Part shown: positions 8,879 to 17,738 of the stretch, one piece after another | Numbering within the stretch: position 1 is the first letter of the stretch | Layout of the letters: each line of letters starts with the position of its first letter | Position numbers and translations under genes: made by a program | Notes under the pieces: model-generated | The model's input: only the letters and a program-made list of their open reading frames with translations | What the model was told of the DNA's origin: nothing | The model's database searches: none | DNA from: Myceligenerans salitolerans | Lineage (GTDB): Bacteria; Actinomycetota; Actinomycetes; Actinomycetales; Cellulomonadaceae | DNA length: 64,000 bases | Direction of reading: 5' to 3' | Assembly (NCBI RefSeq): GCF_017349295.1 | Contig: NZ_JAFMPK010000027.1 | Coordinates: 278,839-342,838, forward strand

Positions 8879-10132
8879 GTGCTCTACCTCAACGCAGCGT
8901 CCCGCGCCGTCTTCGTCGTATTCGCCGCCAGCGGCTTCGCCTTCGCGAGCTGGGCGGCCCGCCTCCCCGCCGTCCGCGACCATCTCGGCCTGTCCGAGTA
9001 CCAGATGGGTTTCCTCCTGCTGACCGCGGCCGTCGGTTCGGTCGCCGCGATCCCGTTGTCGGGTCTCATCGTCCAGCGGATCGGCACCGCGCGCACGGTG
9101 CTCACGTTCGCCGTGGTCATGACGTCGGGCGTCGCACTGGCCGGGTTCGGCGCGTACTGGGGCCAGGACCTCACCGTCCGCGGCGGGATGATCCTCATGG
9201 GCGTCGGCGCGGGGGTGTGGGACGCGGCGATGAACCTCGAGGGCGCGGCCGTCGAGAAGCAGCTCGGCAGGTCGATCATGCCGACCTACCACGCGGGCTT
9301 CTCCTTCGGCACCGTGCTCGGAGCCGGCGTCGGTGCGGGAGTCGCCTTCCTCGGGGTGCCGCTGCAGTGGCACCTGGTGGGGACGGGTGTGGTGGCGCTG
9401 GGCTCCGTGATCCTCTCCGCGCGGTACTTCCTCCCGGAGTCTGCCGTGTCCGACGCCGGTGTCCCGGGCGAGGGCACCGCGGACCACCCGGACATGTACG
9501 CCGATCCCGCCTCCAGCACACCCTCGGACGCCGCCCACACCGGGCTGCGCGGCATGCTCGGGGCGTGGCGTGAACCCCGCACGCTCGCCATCGGACTCGT
9601 CGTCCTGGCCGCGGCCCTGACCGAAGGCGTGGCGAACGACTGGGTGGGGCTCGCCGTCGTGGACGGGTTCGGCGTCACGAACGGCACCGGCGCCGTGGGA
9701 CTGGCCGTGTTCCTCGTGTTCATGACGGTCATGCGGCTGGCCGGGACCCGCGCGATCGACCGGTTCGGCCGGGTGACGATGCTACGGGTGACGATGGTGC
9801 TCGCCATCGTAGGCGTCGCGATCTTCGCGCTGGTGCCGTGGCTGTGGCTCGCGCTGGTGGGCGTGGCGCTGTGGGGCATGGGCGCGGCGCTCGGCTTCCC
9901 GATGGGGATGTCGGCGTCGTCGGACGACCCGGAACGCGCGCCGATGCGGCTGGCCGCGGCGTCGACCATCGGCTACGGCGCGTTCTTCATCGGTCCGCCC
10001 CTGATCGGCTTCCTGGCGGACCACACGGGCTACCGCCTGGCGGTCCTCGTCCTCGCGGTCCCGACGATCCTGGGGCTGGCGGTCTCGGCGGCGATCCGGG
10101 AGCCTGCGGCGGAGCCCGCCACGTCGCGTTGA
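8879..10132 (+). CDS. MFS transporter (YbjJ-like)
   Basis: 417 residues with about 12 membrane helices. The N-terminal SWAARLPAVRDHLGLS...MGFLLL segment and NLEGAAVEKQLGRSIMPTYHAGFSFG block are typical of the MFS subgroup that includes E. coli YbjJ; function in that subgroup is poorly defined. The start is set at GTG 8879, immediately before the first hydrophobic segment; no Shine-Dalgarno site is seen and the message may be leaderless. A central hydrophilic loop (about residues 185-220) separates the two six-helix halves. Its control region is shared with the LacI gene. Confidence 0.85.
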   Translation: MLYLNAASRAVFVVFAASGFAFASWAARLPAVRDHLGLSEYQMGFLLLTAAVGSVAAIPLSGLIVQRIGTARTVLTFAVVMTSGVALAGFGAYWGQDLTVRGGMILMGVGAGVWDAAMNLEGAAVEKQLGRSIMPTYHAGFSFGTVLGAGVGAGVAFLGVPLQWHLVGTGVVALGSVILSARYFLPESAVSDAGVPGEGTADHPDMYADPASSTPSDAAHTGLRGMLGAWREPRTLAIGLVVLAAALTEGVANDWVGLAVVDGFGVTNGTGAVGLAVFLVFMTVMRLAGTRAIDRFGRVTMLRVTMVLAIVGVAIFALVPWLWLALVGVALWGMGAALGFPMGMSASSDDPERAPMRLAAASTIGYGAFFIGPPLIGFLADHTGYRLAVLVLAVPTILGLAVSAAIREPAAEPATSR

Positions 10133-10163
10133 ACCCCGGGTCCGCCCGAGGCATACGCGGCTC

Positions 10164-13100
10164 TCACCAGTTGGGAGTGGCGCCCGGGACGTTCGGCGGA
10201 AGCTTCACCTCCCGGGGGTGAAGGACGTAGGTGAGGCCGTCGGTGGAGGTCTGCCACACCCGCTCGAAGTTCTCGCGCGTGTAGACGCTCCGGACCTGCT
10301 CGTTGGTGTCCTTGTTCGGGTCGTTCACCACCGGGTCGCCGTCCTCCGTGAAGCCGACGATCGTCAGCAGGTGCCCGTCGGTGCCGTACCCGGCTTCCGG
10401 CATCTCCTCCTCCGTGAAGTTGACCGAGACCACCAGCGGGATCCCCGCCGCGACGAACTTCTCGGCCTCGGCCAGCGAGCGCAGCCGGGTCACGAACGAC
10501 TCCAGACCGAACCGGTGGGCGTACGCCGTGTTGAAGGGCCAGTTCCCCGCTCCCTCGTAGGCGTAGTCCCAGGCGTTGATGGCGGCGTAGGCGACCTGAG
10601 GGTCGCCGGCGGGCGCCTCGATGTCGTCGAGCAGCTCCTCCGGGACCTCGTGCTTCCTCCCGTAGGAGTACATGACCATCGTGGTGGACGTCGGCGAGCA
10701 CCACACCTGCCCGCCGCCGCCGAACTCCGGGTACTCGCCGATGTGCGTGAGCTGGCTGTACGGCGGCACGTCCAGCTCGACCGCCCGGTCGAGGGTGAAC
10801 TCGCTGGTGCCCTCGTAGCGGCCGTCCGGCAGGTACTCGTTGGTCAGGGTGGAGACGGAGGAGAGCCTCGGCGTGACCCGGGAGCCGGCCGGCCGGTACA
10901 GGGTGACACGGGTCTGGAACGCGGTGGGCTCGTGGCCGGTCCGGGCCACGTACGTGTCGGTGAACAGGTAGGCGTCGTCGTCGTGCTGACCGTCGACCGA
11001 GGTGCGGTGGATGTCTCCGACCGTCCCGTCGTCCGGCGTGTGGTCGCTGCCGCTCGCCCACCGGCCCATGACGAACCACTTGGTCCACGTACCGTCGTCC
11101 TTGCGGCCCCGGAACTCCACCTCGACCCACGTCCCGGTCGGGGTGGTGGCGTTCCACGACGTCACCGACTCGTCGACCCGGTACCCGGGCTCGACCACCG
11201 GCGAGGTCCAGGTGCCGGTCTCGTACCGGACCGGGTCACCGTTCCCGTGCGGATCGGTGTACTCGACCACCGGTCCGGCGCCATGGATGCGGAGGGAGCC
11301 GCCCTTGCCGGGCCGCAGGTTCTCCTTCGTCCCCTCGGCGAGACCCTTCGTTCCCGACCAGTGCGTCGTGGTGATCCGGTCGTCGTCGCCGGGGTCACCG
11401 TCACCGTCCCCTGGAGTGTCGGCCGCCTCGTGCAGTTCGACGTCGTCCGCGCTCACGAAGAACTGCCGGTGGGCCAGCCAGACCTGGTAGTAGCGCGACT
11501 CGCCCCGCACGTCGGTGCGGTCGTCCTGGCCGGTGCCGTCGAAGGTGGTGGCCCGGTAGTAGTCGGTCACGACGTCGTCGTCGGAGACCGCGTAGCGCTG
11601 GCCGACGCCGATCTCGTACTCGAGGGCACCGATCGTCTGCACCGGGATGCCGGGGTACGAGGTGTAGGCCTCGGGTTCGGGATAGGCCCGGCCGTAGACG
11701 GGAGCCGGCGTGTCGTCCGCGACGGTGACGGTCTGCGCCGTCGTGGGCACCACGACGGGCCGTGACGCCGGGTTGTGCAACCATGCCTTCGCCCCCGCCC
11801 ACCACACGCCGAGCCACTCACCGTCGACCTCGTCCACGACGAGCTTGTGGCCGGACTGCACGCGAGCGCTGATGTCGCTGGCGTAGGTGGTGCCGTCCGT
11901 ACCGTCCGGCTTCCAGCCCGGGTCGCGGGCCAGGGGAGCGCCCGACGACGGCGCCTGGCGCAGGTACAGGAAGTTCGTTCCGGCACCCTCCGCGCACGGC
12001 CCGCTGCCCGGGGATGCCACGCCGCAGCCGGTGACCTCCTGCGGGTTGTCGGCGTAGCCGGTGCGCACCTCGACGACGTCGCCCGGGGAGACGTCCGTGG
12101 TCGCCGGCCGGTCGCCACCGATCGGCGCGCCGAGCAGCTCGAAGTAGTGGTCCCAGTCCCAGTACGGACCCGGGTCCCAGTGCACGTTCTGGGTGTAGCC
12201 CTCGAGGATGCCGGGGATCTGGTCGTGGCCGATGACGTGCGCGCGGTCGAGGGGGATGTCGTACCGCTGTGCCAGATACTTCACGAGCTCCGCCGACGAC
12301 CGGTACATCGCCTCGGTGTACCAGCCCGCCGTGCCGGCGAATCCCTCGTGCTCGATCCCGATCGAGTGCATGTTCATGTACCAGTTGCCCGCGTGCCAGC
12401 CCACGTCCGCGTTGTCGACGTGGTGCGCGACGTGGCCGTCCTCGGAGCGGATCGTGTAGTGCCAGCCCAGGTACTCCGGGTCGAGCACGAGGTTCACCGA
12501 GCTCTGGTACGAACCTTCGGTGTCGTGGATGACGATGTAGTCCAGGCTCGGGCCGTCGGCACCGGTACGTTCTGCCTGGTCGTGGTTGCCGTAGTCGGTG
12601 GTGTCGCCGGGAGCGTCGGGATCGTGCTTCTCGTACGGGGCGGGCAGCCACTCGCAGTCCACGGTGTCGGGGCAGTCGGGCTCGACGGCGGGCGCCGTGG
12701 TACTGCCAGACATCCGTTTCCCGGCCGCTGAGTCCGTGGAATCCGTTTCGGGGACGACGACGGACGGGTCGCCCTCCAGGATCACCGTCTCCCCGTCCGG
12801 GGTGACCTCGGCGGCGCCGGAGCGCAGCACGTCGTACACCTGATCGGAGAATGTCTCGGAGTCGTTCATGCGTGAGACGGCGACCTCCCACTCGGCGACG
12901 GCGGCGGCCGGTGGGCCCTGCGTCGTTCGGTGTGCCTCGTGCCCCGGGCGAGGCATCGACTCGGGGGCGGCGACACCGTCGTCGACCGCCTGGATCTGGT
13001 AGGAAGCGAGCAGTGTCGCACCGGCGCAGAGGTTGGCGCGCTGGTCCCGCTGCACGTCCGCGACGGGGATCCCGGCGAGCGACGCGGCCCGCGCCAGTTC

Positions 13101-13619
13101 GCTGCCGAGGGCGACGGCGCCGCCCAGAGGGCTTCCTCCGGGCGTGACGGCGGTGGTGTGGTGCGGGGTGCCGGGCGGCGGCGCGGCGTGTCTCTCGCCG
13201 GGGGCACCGTGGCCGGTCGGCGTGTGGTCTCCGGGGAGACCGTCACGGGCGGCCGCGCGGTGGTCCGTGACGGATCCGCCCGCGGTGGGGCCGCCCGACG
13301 CCGGCGGGTTCGCCGGGTAGCCCGCGGCGTTCAGGTTGAAGAGCCCGTAGCCACCCTCGACGCTCGGACGGCCACCGTGCTGGTCCCAACGGGACTCCAG
13401 GTAGGAGACGGCCTTGAGCAGCGTCGACGGGACGCCGGTGAGATCGCCCGCGGCGTCGAACGCCTCGTCGAGCGAACTCGCGGCAGCCACGGGCGCGCAC
13501 GCGGCGTCGCCGTCGTCCCGGCCCGCTCCCTCGGCGGACGCCGCCACGAACGGCGCCGTGGTGGTCGTGAGCGCGGCTGCCACGAGCACAGCGGTGGTGC
13601 GTCGTCGGACATGTTTCAC
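10164..13619 (-). CDS. N-acetylmuramoyl-L-alanine amidase fused to C39-like peptidase domain, secreted
   Basis: 1151 residues. A Sec signal peptide (about 1-30) leads into a region resembling the lytic-enzyme-like N-terminus found in actinobacterial amidases (STLLKAVSYLESRWDQHGG), which contains a His/Pro/Gly-rich insert. An Amidase_2 domain (about 355-520) has the zinc ligands in YIVIHDTEG, SIGIEHEG and HVIGHDQIPG; this class cuts the MurNAc-L-Ala bond. A beta-rich middle follows, then a C39-like papain-fold domain (about 930-1130) with QVWCSPTSTTMVM (Cys), DGHLLTIVGF (His) and VVNDPN. The GTG at 13619 has GAGGGG nine bases upstream. The two halves normally occur as separate proteins in related bacteria. 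Confidence 0.88.
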   Translation of the reverse strand: MKHVRRRTTAVLVAAALTTTTAPFVAASAEGAGRDDGDAACAPVAAASSLDEAFDAAGDLTGVPSTLLKAVSYLESRWDQHGGRPSVEGGYGLFNLNAAGYPANPPASGGPTAGGSVTDHRAAARDGLPGDHTPTGHGAPGERHAAPPPGTPHHTTAVTPGGSPLGGAVALGSELARAASLAGIPVADVQRDQRANLCAGATLLASYQIQAVDDGVAAPESMPRPGHEAHRTTQGPPAAAVAEWEVAVSRMNDSETFSDQVYDVLRSGAAEVTPDGETVILEGDPSVVVPETDSTDSAAGKRMSGSTTAPAVEPDCPDTVDCEWLPAPYEKHDPDAPGDTTDYGNHDQAERTGADGPSLDYIVIHDTEGSYQSSVNLVLDPEYLGWHYTIRSEDGHVAHHVDNADVGWHAGNWYMNMHSIGIEHEGFAGTAGWYTEAMYRSSAELVKYLAQRYDIPLDRAHVIGHDQIPGILEGYTQNVHWDPGPYWDWDHYFELLGAPIGGDRPATTDVSPGDVVEVRTGYADNPQEVTGCGVASPGSGPCAEGAGTNFLYLRQAPSSGAPLARDPGWKPDGTDGTTYASDISARVQSGHKLVVDEVDGEWLGVWWAGAKAWLHNPASRPVVVPTTAQTVTVADDTPAPVYGRAYPEPEAYTSYPGIPVQTIGALEYEIGVGQRYAVSDDDVVTDYYRATTFDGTGQDDRTDVRGESRYYQVWLAHRQFFVSADDVELHEAADTPGDGDGDPGDDDRITTTHWSGTKGLAEGTKENLRPGKGGSLRIHGAGPVVEYTDPHGNGDPVRYETGTWTSPVVEPGYRVDESVTSWNATTPTGTWVEVEFRGRKDDGTWTKWFVMGRWASGSDHTPDDGTVGDIHRTSVDGQHDDDAYLFTDTYVARTGHEPTAFQTRVTLYRPAGSRVTPRLSSVSTLTNEYLPDGRYEGTSEFTLDRAVELDVPPYSQLTHIGEYPEFGGGGQVWCSPTSTTMVMYSYGRKHEVPEELLDDIEAPAGDPQVAYAAINAWDYAYEGAGNWPFNTAYAHRFGLESFVTRLRSLAEAEKFVAAGIPLVVSVNFTEEEMPEAGYGTDGHLLTIVGFTEDGDPVVNDPNKDTNEQVRSVYTRENFERVWQTSTDGLTYVLHPREVKLPPNVPGATPNW

Positions 13620-13626
13620 GAAACAT
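13611..13626. promoter_or_regulatory. Inverted repeat over the amidase start codon
   Basis: ATGTTTC and GAAACAT flank a 2-bp centre and overlap the GTG start of the amidase gene. It could be an operator or affect translation. It resembles a ParB site lacking two central bases. Confidence 0.3.
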
Positions 13627-13830
13627 TCCCCTCGTCGACCGGGCAGGACGGAAAGGTCCGAGAGCATCAGATCGCGAGACGAATCTATACGGAAGGGGGA
13701 GAACGAACCATCGCATGACGGTGCGGGTCAGCACCGGCGAGGAACGACGCTCACCGTCGCGAGCCGCGAGGAGCAGCGCCGGCCGTCCGAGCACGAGGGC
13801 GACCGCCCACGCGAGGGGGTCGCCCTGCGG

Positions 13831-14298
13831 TCAGGGCGCGAGACGCACGACGGCCTGGGTCTTCATGAGCACCCTGGCGCCCTCGAAGGTGACCGTCAGG
13901 TCGACGCGTGCCGTGCCGGCCTCCGCGTCGAGGGTGGCGATCTTCCCGGCGACCTCGACGACCGCCGTACCCTGCGCGGGTACGGGGACCGGCCGGGAGA
14001 AGCGGGTCGTGTAGTCGACGACGGCACCCGGGTCGCCCGCCCACTCCGTGACGAGACCGGCGACGCTGCCCATCGTCAGCATCCCGTGGGCGATCACTCC
14101 CGGGAGACCGACGCGCTCGGCGAAGTCCTGGTCCCAGTGGATGCGGTTGAAGTCGCCGCTCGCGCCGGCGTAGCGGACCAGCCGCGGCCGGTCGAACTCG
14201 ATCGTACGGGTGCCGATCGAGTCTCCGACGGCGAGGTCGGCGAGTCGCGGCCGTGTGCCCGTATCCACTGTCCCGGTCCTGTCGGCCTGGGCTGTCAT
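13831..14298 (-). CDS. MaoC-family dehydratase (HadB-like)
   Basis: 155 residues, a single hot-dog fold domain. The hydratase motif is visible as YAGASGDFNRIHWDQDFAERVGLPGVIAHGMLTMG, with the catalytic Asp/Asn and His. Together with the upstream FAS1-like dehydratase it probably forms a heterodimeric (3R)-hydroxyacyl dehydratase like mycobacterial HadAB. Its ATG overlaps the stop of that gene (ATGA at 14,298-14,295), so the two are translationally coupled. The natural substrate here is unknown because mycolic acids are not expected in Micrococcales. Confidence 0.88.
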   Translation of the reverse strand: MTAQADRTGTVDTGTRPRLADLAVGDSIGTRTIEFDRPRLVRYAGASGDFNRIHWDQDFAERVGLPGVIAHGMLTMGSVAGLVTEWAGDPGAVVDYTTRFSRPVPVPAQGTAVVEVAGKIATLDAEAGTARVDLTVTFEGARVLMKTQAVVRLAP

Positions 14299-14804
14299 GC
14301 GTCCTCCCCGCGAATGGCGAGCGTCGAGGTCACCGTGGCGACCGGCGTTCCCGGACGGTCGCTCCCGGCGTCGACGCCCCCCGGGGCGGGCGACCCGTTC
14401 TCGGCGCCGGTACCAGGGGCGGCGAAGATCTCGCAGCGGGTCGTCACCATCGAGAGCGGACCGCGGCTCGTGACCGAGTCGACGTGCAGCACCGTGACGA
14501 GCTCGTCACCGGCGACGATCGGACGATGGTGCGTGAAACGCTCGTCGGCGTGCACCACGCGGGAGAAGTCGATCCCGGCCGCCGGGTCGGTGACGTACTG
14601 ACCCTCGGAGCGTTGTGCGATCACGACGGCGAAGGTAGGCGGCGCGACGAGGTCCGGATAGCCCAGACCCCGCGCGGCCACGAGATCGTGGTGCGCGGGG
14701 TCGGTGGCTCCGACGGCCTCGGCGAACTCGCGGATCTTCTCGCGCCCTACGGCATAGGGAACGGTGGCCGGGTACTCACGGCCCTGGAAGTCGGGGTTCG
14801 CCAC
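14295..14804 (-). CDS. FAS1-like / UPF0336 dehydratase (HadA-like)
   Basis: 169 residues. Typical UPF0336 start ANPDFQGREYPATVPYAVGREKIREFAEAVG, then PPTFAVV and the DFSRVVHADERFTHHRPIVAGDEL block of hot-dog dehydratases. A GTG start at 14,804 has GGAG seven bases upstream. It lies between rpmG and the MaoC gene, the usual actinobacterial order; it is co-directional with both. It lacks the hydratase catalytic motif, so it is probably the substrate-binding partner. Confidence 0.88.
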   Translation of the reverse strand: MANPDFQGREYPATVPYAVGREKIREFAEAVGATDPAHHDLVAARGLGYPDLVAPPTFAVVIAQRSEGQYVTDPAAGIDFSRVVHADERFTHHRPIVAGDELVTVLHVDSVTSRGPLSMVTTRCEIFAAPGTGAENGSPAPGGVDAGSDRPGTPVATVTSTLAIRGEDA

Positions 14805-14840
14805 GTGACAGCTCCGTCGGTGGAATTCTGCGGCGTGATG

Positions 14841-15011
14841 TCAGCGCGTCTCGCGGTGCGACGTGTGCTTGCCGCAACGCGGGCAGAACTTCGCCATCTC
14901 GAGCCGGTCCGGGTTGTTCCGGCGGTTCTTCTTCGTGATGTAGTTCCGCTCCTTGCAGTCCACGCAGGCCATCGTGATCTTGGGGCGGACGTCAGCACTC
15001 TTGCTGGCCAT
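14841..15011 (-). CDS. rpmG: 50S ribosomal protein L33
   Basis: 56 residues beginning [16 protein letters not shown]. It carries two CxxC pairs (ACVDCKE and CPRCGKH), so it is the zinc-binding C+ form of L33, and has the conserved [15 protein letters not shown] segment. The ATG at 15,011 is preceded by GAGAGGTGAG. tRNA-Met lies 91 bp upstream and the dehydratase genes follow. Confidence 0.96.
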   Translation of the reverse strand: MASKSADVRPKITMACVDCKERNYITKKNRRNNPDRLEMAKFCPRCGKHTSHRETR

Positions 15012-15102
15012 GGCTCTCACCTCTCGCGCCTCGACGGAGGCGCCATGTGTGCGGATGATGTGTTGCGGATTCCGCCCGGCGACCGGCGCCGGGCGGAGGC
15101 GG

Positions 15103-15176
15103 TAGCGAGGGCGGGGATCGAACCCGCGACCTCACGATTATGAGTCGTGCGCTCTGACCATCTGAGCTACCCCGCC
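15103..15176 (-). tRNA. tRNA-Met (elongator, anticodon CAT)
   Basis: 74-nt cloverleaf on the reverse strand. Acceptor GGCGGGG pairs with CCTCGCT (two G-U pairs), discriminator A, anticodon loop CTCATAA. There is no initiator-type GGG in the anticodon stem, so it is the elongator (a lysidine-modified Ile tRNA is a less likely reading given the rpmG context). Confidence 0.93.
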
Positions 15177-15240
15177 GCACGTGACCGAACGCGAGGCCAC
15201 CCCTCCGTATTCCGGTGGGCGACCCCGCGCCGATTCACAG

Positions 15241-15313
15241 AGCCCCGAAAGGGAATCGAACCCTTGACCTTCTCCTTACCATGGAGACGCTCTGCCGACT
15301 GAGCTATCGGGGC
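15241..15313 (-). tRNA. tRNA-Thr (anticodon GGT)
   Basis: 73-nt cloverleaf on the reverse strand: acceptor GCCCCGA with TCGGGGC, discriminator T, anticodon loop ATGGTAA, T-arm AGGGTTCGATTCCCT. Confidence 0.96.
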
Positions 15314-15406
15314 AGCGAGGAAGACTCTACATGCCCTCGGGCCTGGAGCGAAATCGAATCGGATGTGACATGAGCCGCTCCACCTCCCGCCGATCACGAG
15401 GCCGTC

Positions 15407-15436
15407 CGGGGCGGAGCCTCCGAGCTCCGCGCCCCG
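15407..15436 (-). terminator. Candidate hairpin terminator downstream of tRNA-Tyr
   Basis: CGGGGCGGAGC can pair with GCTCCGCGCCCCG around a 6-nt loop with a small bulge. It lies in the 203-bp gap between tRNA-Tyr and tRNA-Thr, which otherwise holds nothing I recognise. Confidence 0.3.
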
Positions 15437-15516
15437 GCAACGGGGCTCCGCCTCCGCGGGAAACACCGAAGGCGACGCGGCTCTCGAAGAGAGCACGCGC
15501 CGCCTGTCGCCTGGCG

Positions 15517-15598
15517 TGGCGGGTGAGGGATTCGAACCCCCGTAGGCAGTGCCAGCTGATTTACAGTCAGCCCCCTTTGGCCGCTCGGGTAACCCGCC
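15517..15598 (-). tRNA. tRNA-Tyr (anticodon GTA)
   Basis: 82-nt class II tRNA on the reverse strand with a long variable arm. Acceptor GGCGGGT pairs with ACCCGCC, discriminator A, anticodon loop CTGTAAA. Confidence 0.96.
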
Positions 15599-15712
15599 GT
15601 GGTGCGGGAGCAACACTAGCCTGTCGGACGGCCGCACGGGAAATCGAAAGTGGCGTCCGTGCCGGTGATCACCCTCACAGCTCCGTCGGGCCGGCGAGCC
15701 CGCCGCGCGCCC

Positions 15713-15724
15713 TATCGTGACCGG
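15713..15724 (+). promoter_or_regulatory. -10 element and leaderless start of rarD-like gene
   Basis: TATCGT (15,713-15,718), then exactly six bases, then GTG at 15,725. No Shine-Dalgarno site. Confidence 0.5.
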
Positions 15725-16705
15725 GTGAGCACGACCGCCCCGGGCGGGGCACCCACCGAACGGCGCCGGACCGCCGGGACGGACCGGTCGCCGTCGGACA
15801 CCGCCGGCCGTGACGGCGAGCACGCCCCGGACCGCTGGGGTCTTCCGCTCGGAGTCGCCGCGTTCCTCTTCTGGGGCGTCGGCATGCCGTTGTTCTTCCC
15901 GCTGCTCGAGCCCGCAGGCGCGATCGAGATCATCGCGCAGCGGATCCTGTGGAGCCTGGTCTTCTGCGTACTGGCGCTGGTCGCGACACGGACGCTGGGC
16001 GAGCTCCGGCCGATCCTCGCCAGTCCGCGCATGCTCATGACCCTCGGCGTCGCGTCAGTCCTGATCGTCGTGAACTGGACGGTGTACGTGTACGGCGTGC
16101 TGACCGAACGCGTGCTCGACGCCGCGCTCGGATATTTCCTCAACCCGGTGGTGACGGTGCTGCTCGCGGTCCTCGCGCTCCGTGAGCGCCTGCGCCCCGC
16201 TCAGTGGGTGGCCGTGGGCCTGGGCCTCGGGGCGGTCGTGGTGATCGCGACGGGGATGAGGGGGCTGCCGTGGATCGCCGTCTGCCTCGCCCTGTCGTTC
16301 TCAGTGTACGGGCTGGTGAAGAACCGGACCGGGCGGTCGGTGGGCGCGCTGCCGGGGCTGACGGTGGAGACGATGCTGGCGGCTCCGCCGGCGGCGGGCT
16401 ATCTGATCTGGCTGGGCGAGGCGAACACGTTCGCGGATCACGGGGCCGGGCACGCGGCGCTGCTCGTGTCCGCCGGGATCATCACGGCACTGCCGTTGCT
16501 GTTGTTCGGGGCCGCCGCCCGCCGGCTGCCGTTGTCGGTGGTGGGGGCCCTGCAGTACCTCGGTCCGATGCTCCAGTTCCTCGTGGCGGTGCTGATCCTC
16601 GGCGAGCAGATGCCCCCGGCTCGCTGGGTGGGCTTCGGCCTGGTGTGGTCGGCCATCACGGTACTGACGTGGGACGGTTTGCGCGCGGTTCGCCGGCTGG
16701 TGTAG
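15725..16705 (+). CDS. rarD: RarD-family EamA permease
   Basis: 326 residues with about ten membrane helices in two EamA-type halves after a 35-residue charged N-terminus. Sequence blocks NWTVYVYGVLTERVLDAALGYFLNPVVTVLLAVL and PLLLFGAAARRLPLSVVGALQYLGPMLQF are characteristic of RarD (chloramphenicol-sensitivity protein family). The start is placed at GTG 15,725 because of the -10 element six bases before it; an upstream start would give an Arg-rich N-terminus. The transported compound is unknown. Confidence 0.88.
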   Translation: MSTTAPGGAPTERRRTAGTDRSPSDTAGRDGEHAPDRWGLPLGVAAFLFWGVGMPLFFPLLEPAGAIEIIAQRILWSLVFCVLALVATRTLGELRPILASPRMLMTLGVASVLIVVNWTVYVYGVLTERVLDAALGYFLNPVVTVLLAVLALRERLRPAQWVAVGLGLGAVVVIATGMRGLPWIAVCLALSFSVYGLVKNRTGRSVGALPGLTVETMLAAPPAAGYLIWLGEANTFADHGAGHAALLVSAGIITALPLLLFGAAARRLPLSVVGALQYLGPMLQFLVAVLILGEQMPPARWVGFGLVWSAITVLTWDGLRAVRRLV

Positions 16706-16731
16706 GGACCCGCGTCCGGCGTCGTGCCCGT

Positions 16732-17577
16732 TCAGCCCTCCGCCAGGAGCTTCTCCAGGGTGACCGCCACACCGTCCTCGTCGTTCGAACCGACGACGTC
16801 GTCCGCGCACTGCAGGACGTCGTCGTGCGCGTTGGCGACGGCGACGCCTCGTCCGGCCCAGCGCAGCATCGGCAGGTCCACGGGCATGTCGCCGAACGCC
16901 CAGACGTCCCGTGCGGCGACTCCGAGCCGTGCGCACCAGCGTTCGAGCGTGGCCGACTTCGTGACGTCCAACGGGTTCAGTTCGGCGAGGCCGATCGCGC
17001 CCGAGTAGGCGAGGTTGGCTCGGCCCCGGGCGATCCGCCCGACGACGTCCTGCAGCACGTCCGGCTCGGTGATCGGAGACTGCGCGATCAACTTGAGGAC
17101 GGGGTCCAGGCCCAGGGTCTCCTCCACGCGTACCGCGCGGTGGGCCGCCGTGATCCCGGGCTCGACGAAGTTCGGCGAGGACACGAAGGCGGGGTCGTAG
17201 GCGGGGCCGCTGACGCGTTCGGCGACCATGGCGACGTCGGGCAGCGTGGTCCGCAGTTCGGCGACGAGCGAGCCGACGACGTCGTCCACGAAGCCCCACG
17301 ACTCGATCACCTCACCGCCCGCGAGGTCCCAGACGGCTCCGCCGCCGAAGCAGATCACGTGCCCGTGCCCGCCGACCAGGTCGGCCAGATGCCCGAGCGC
17401 CCGCGCGGGCCGGGCGGTGACGAACACGACCTCGATGCCCTCGGCCTCCACCGCGGCGAGCGCCTCGCGGGACCGGTCGGACACGGTGCCGCCGGATCGC
17501 AGCAGGGTGCCGTCGAGGTCGGTCGCGATGACGCGGGGCCGGGTCGGGGGCTGGGAACGGGGAGGGAGGACGCTCAC
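16732..17577 (-). CDS. HAD-superfamily phosphatase (Cof/IIB type)
   Basis: 281 residues. Motif I is VIATDLDGTLL, motif II FVTARP, and motif IV FGDMPVDLPMLRWAG followed by VANAHDDV; the large cap between them is of the IIB (Cof) kind. Such enzymes hydrolyse sugar or nucleotide phosphates in the cytoplasm. The GTG start at 17,577 has TACCGT exactly six bases upstream and no ribosome binding site. Confidence 0.92.
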   Translation of the reverse strand: MSVLPPRSQPPTRPRVIATDLDGTLLRSGGTVSDRSREALAAVEAEGIEVVFVTARPARALGHLADLVGGHGHVICFGGGAVWDLAGGEVIESWGFVDDVVGSLVAELRTTLPDVAMVAERVSGPAYDPAFVSSPNFVEPGITAAHRAVRVEETLGLDPVLKLIAQSPITEPDVLQDVVGRIARGRANLAYSGAIGLAELNPLDVTKSATLERWCARLGVAARDVWAFGDMPVDLPMLRWAGRGVAVANAHDDVLQCADDVVGSNDEDGVAVTLEKLLAEG

Positions 17578-17589
17578 CTCGTTACGGTA
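17578..17589 (-). promoter_or_regulatory. -10 element and leaderless start of the HAD phosphatase gene
   Basis: On the minus strand TACCGT (17,589-17,584) plus six bases leads straight to the GTG start, as for murB and rarD. Confidence 0.5.
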
Positions 17590-17738
17590 CTGCGACGGCG
17601 CGGGTACGGGGCCCACGGTCGAGGGTTCGGCGGAATGGGTCGTTACTTTTCTTGTCAGCTCAAACCTGGACGTATTGACTGTCCTCGGGGAGGCGCATCA
17701 CCCGTCAGGCTCCCCGCCTCCGTATGAAGGGGTTCGCG

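Noticed and set aside
13611-13626. Near match to the ParB binding site parS (TGTTTCACGTGAAACA)
   Set aside because: The two central bases TG are missing, so the palindrome is 14 rather than 16 bp. parS sites do not tolerate this as far as I know; kept only as an inverted repeat.
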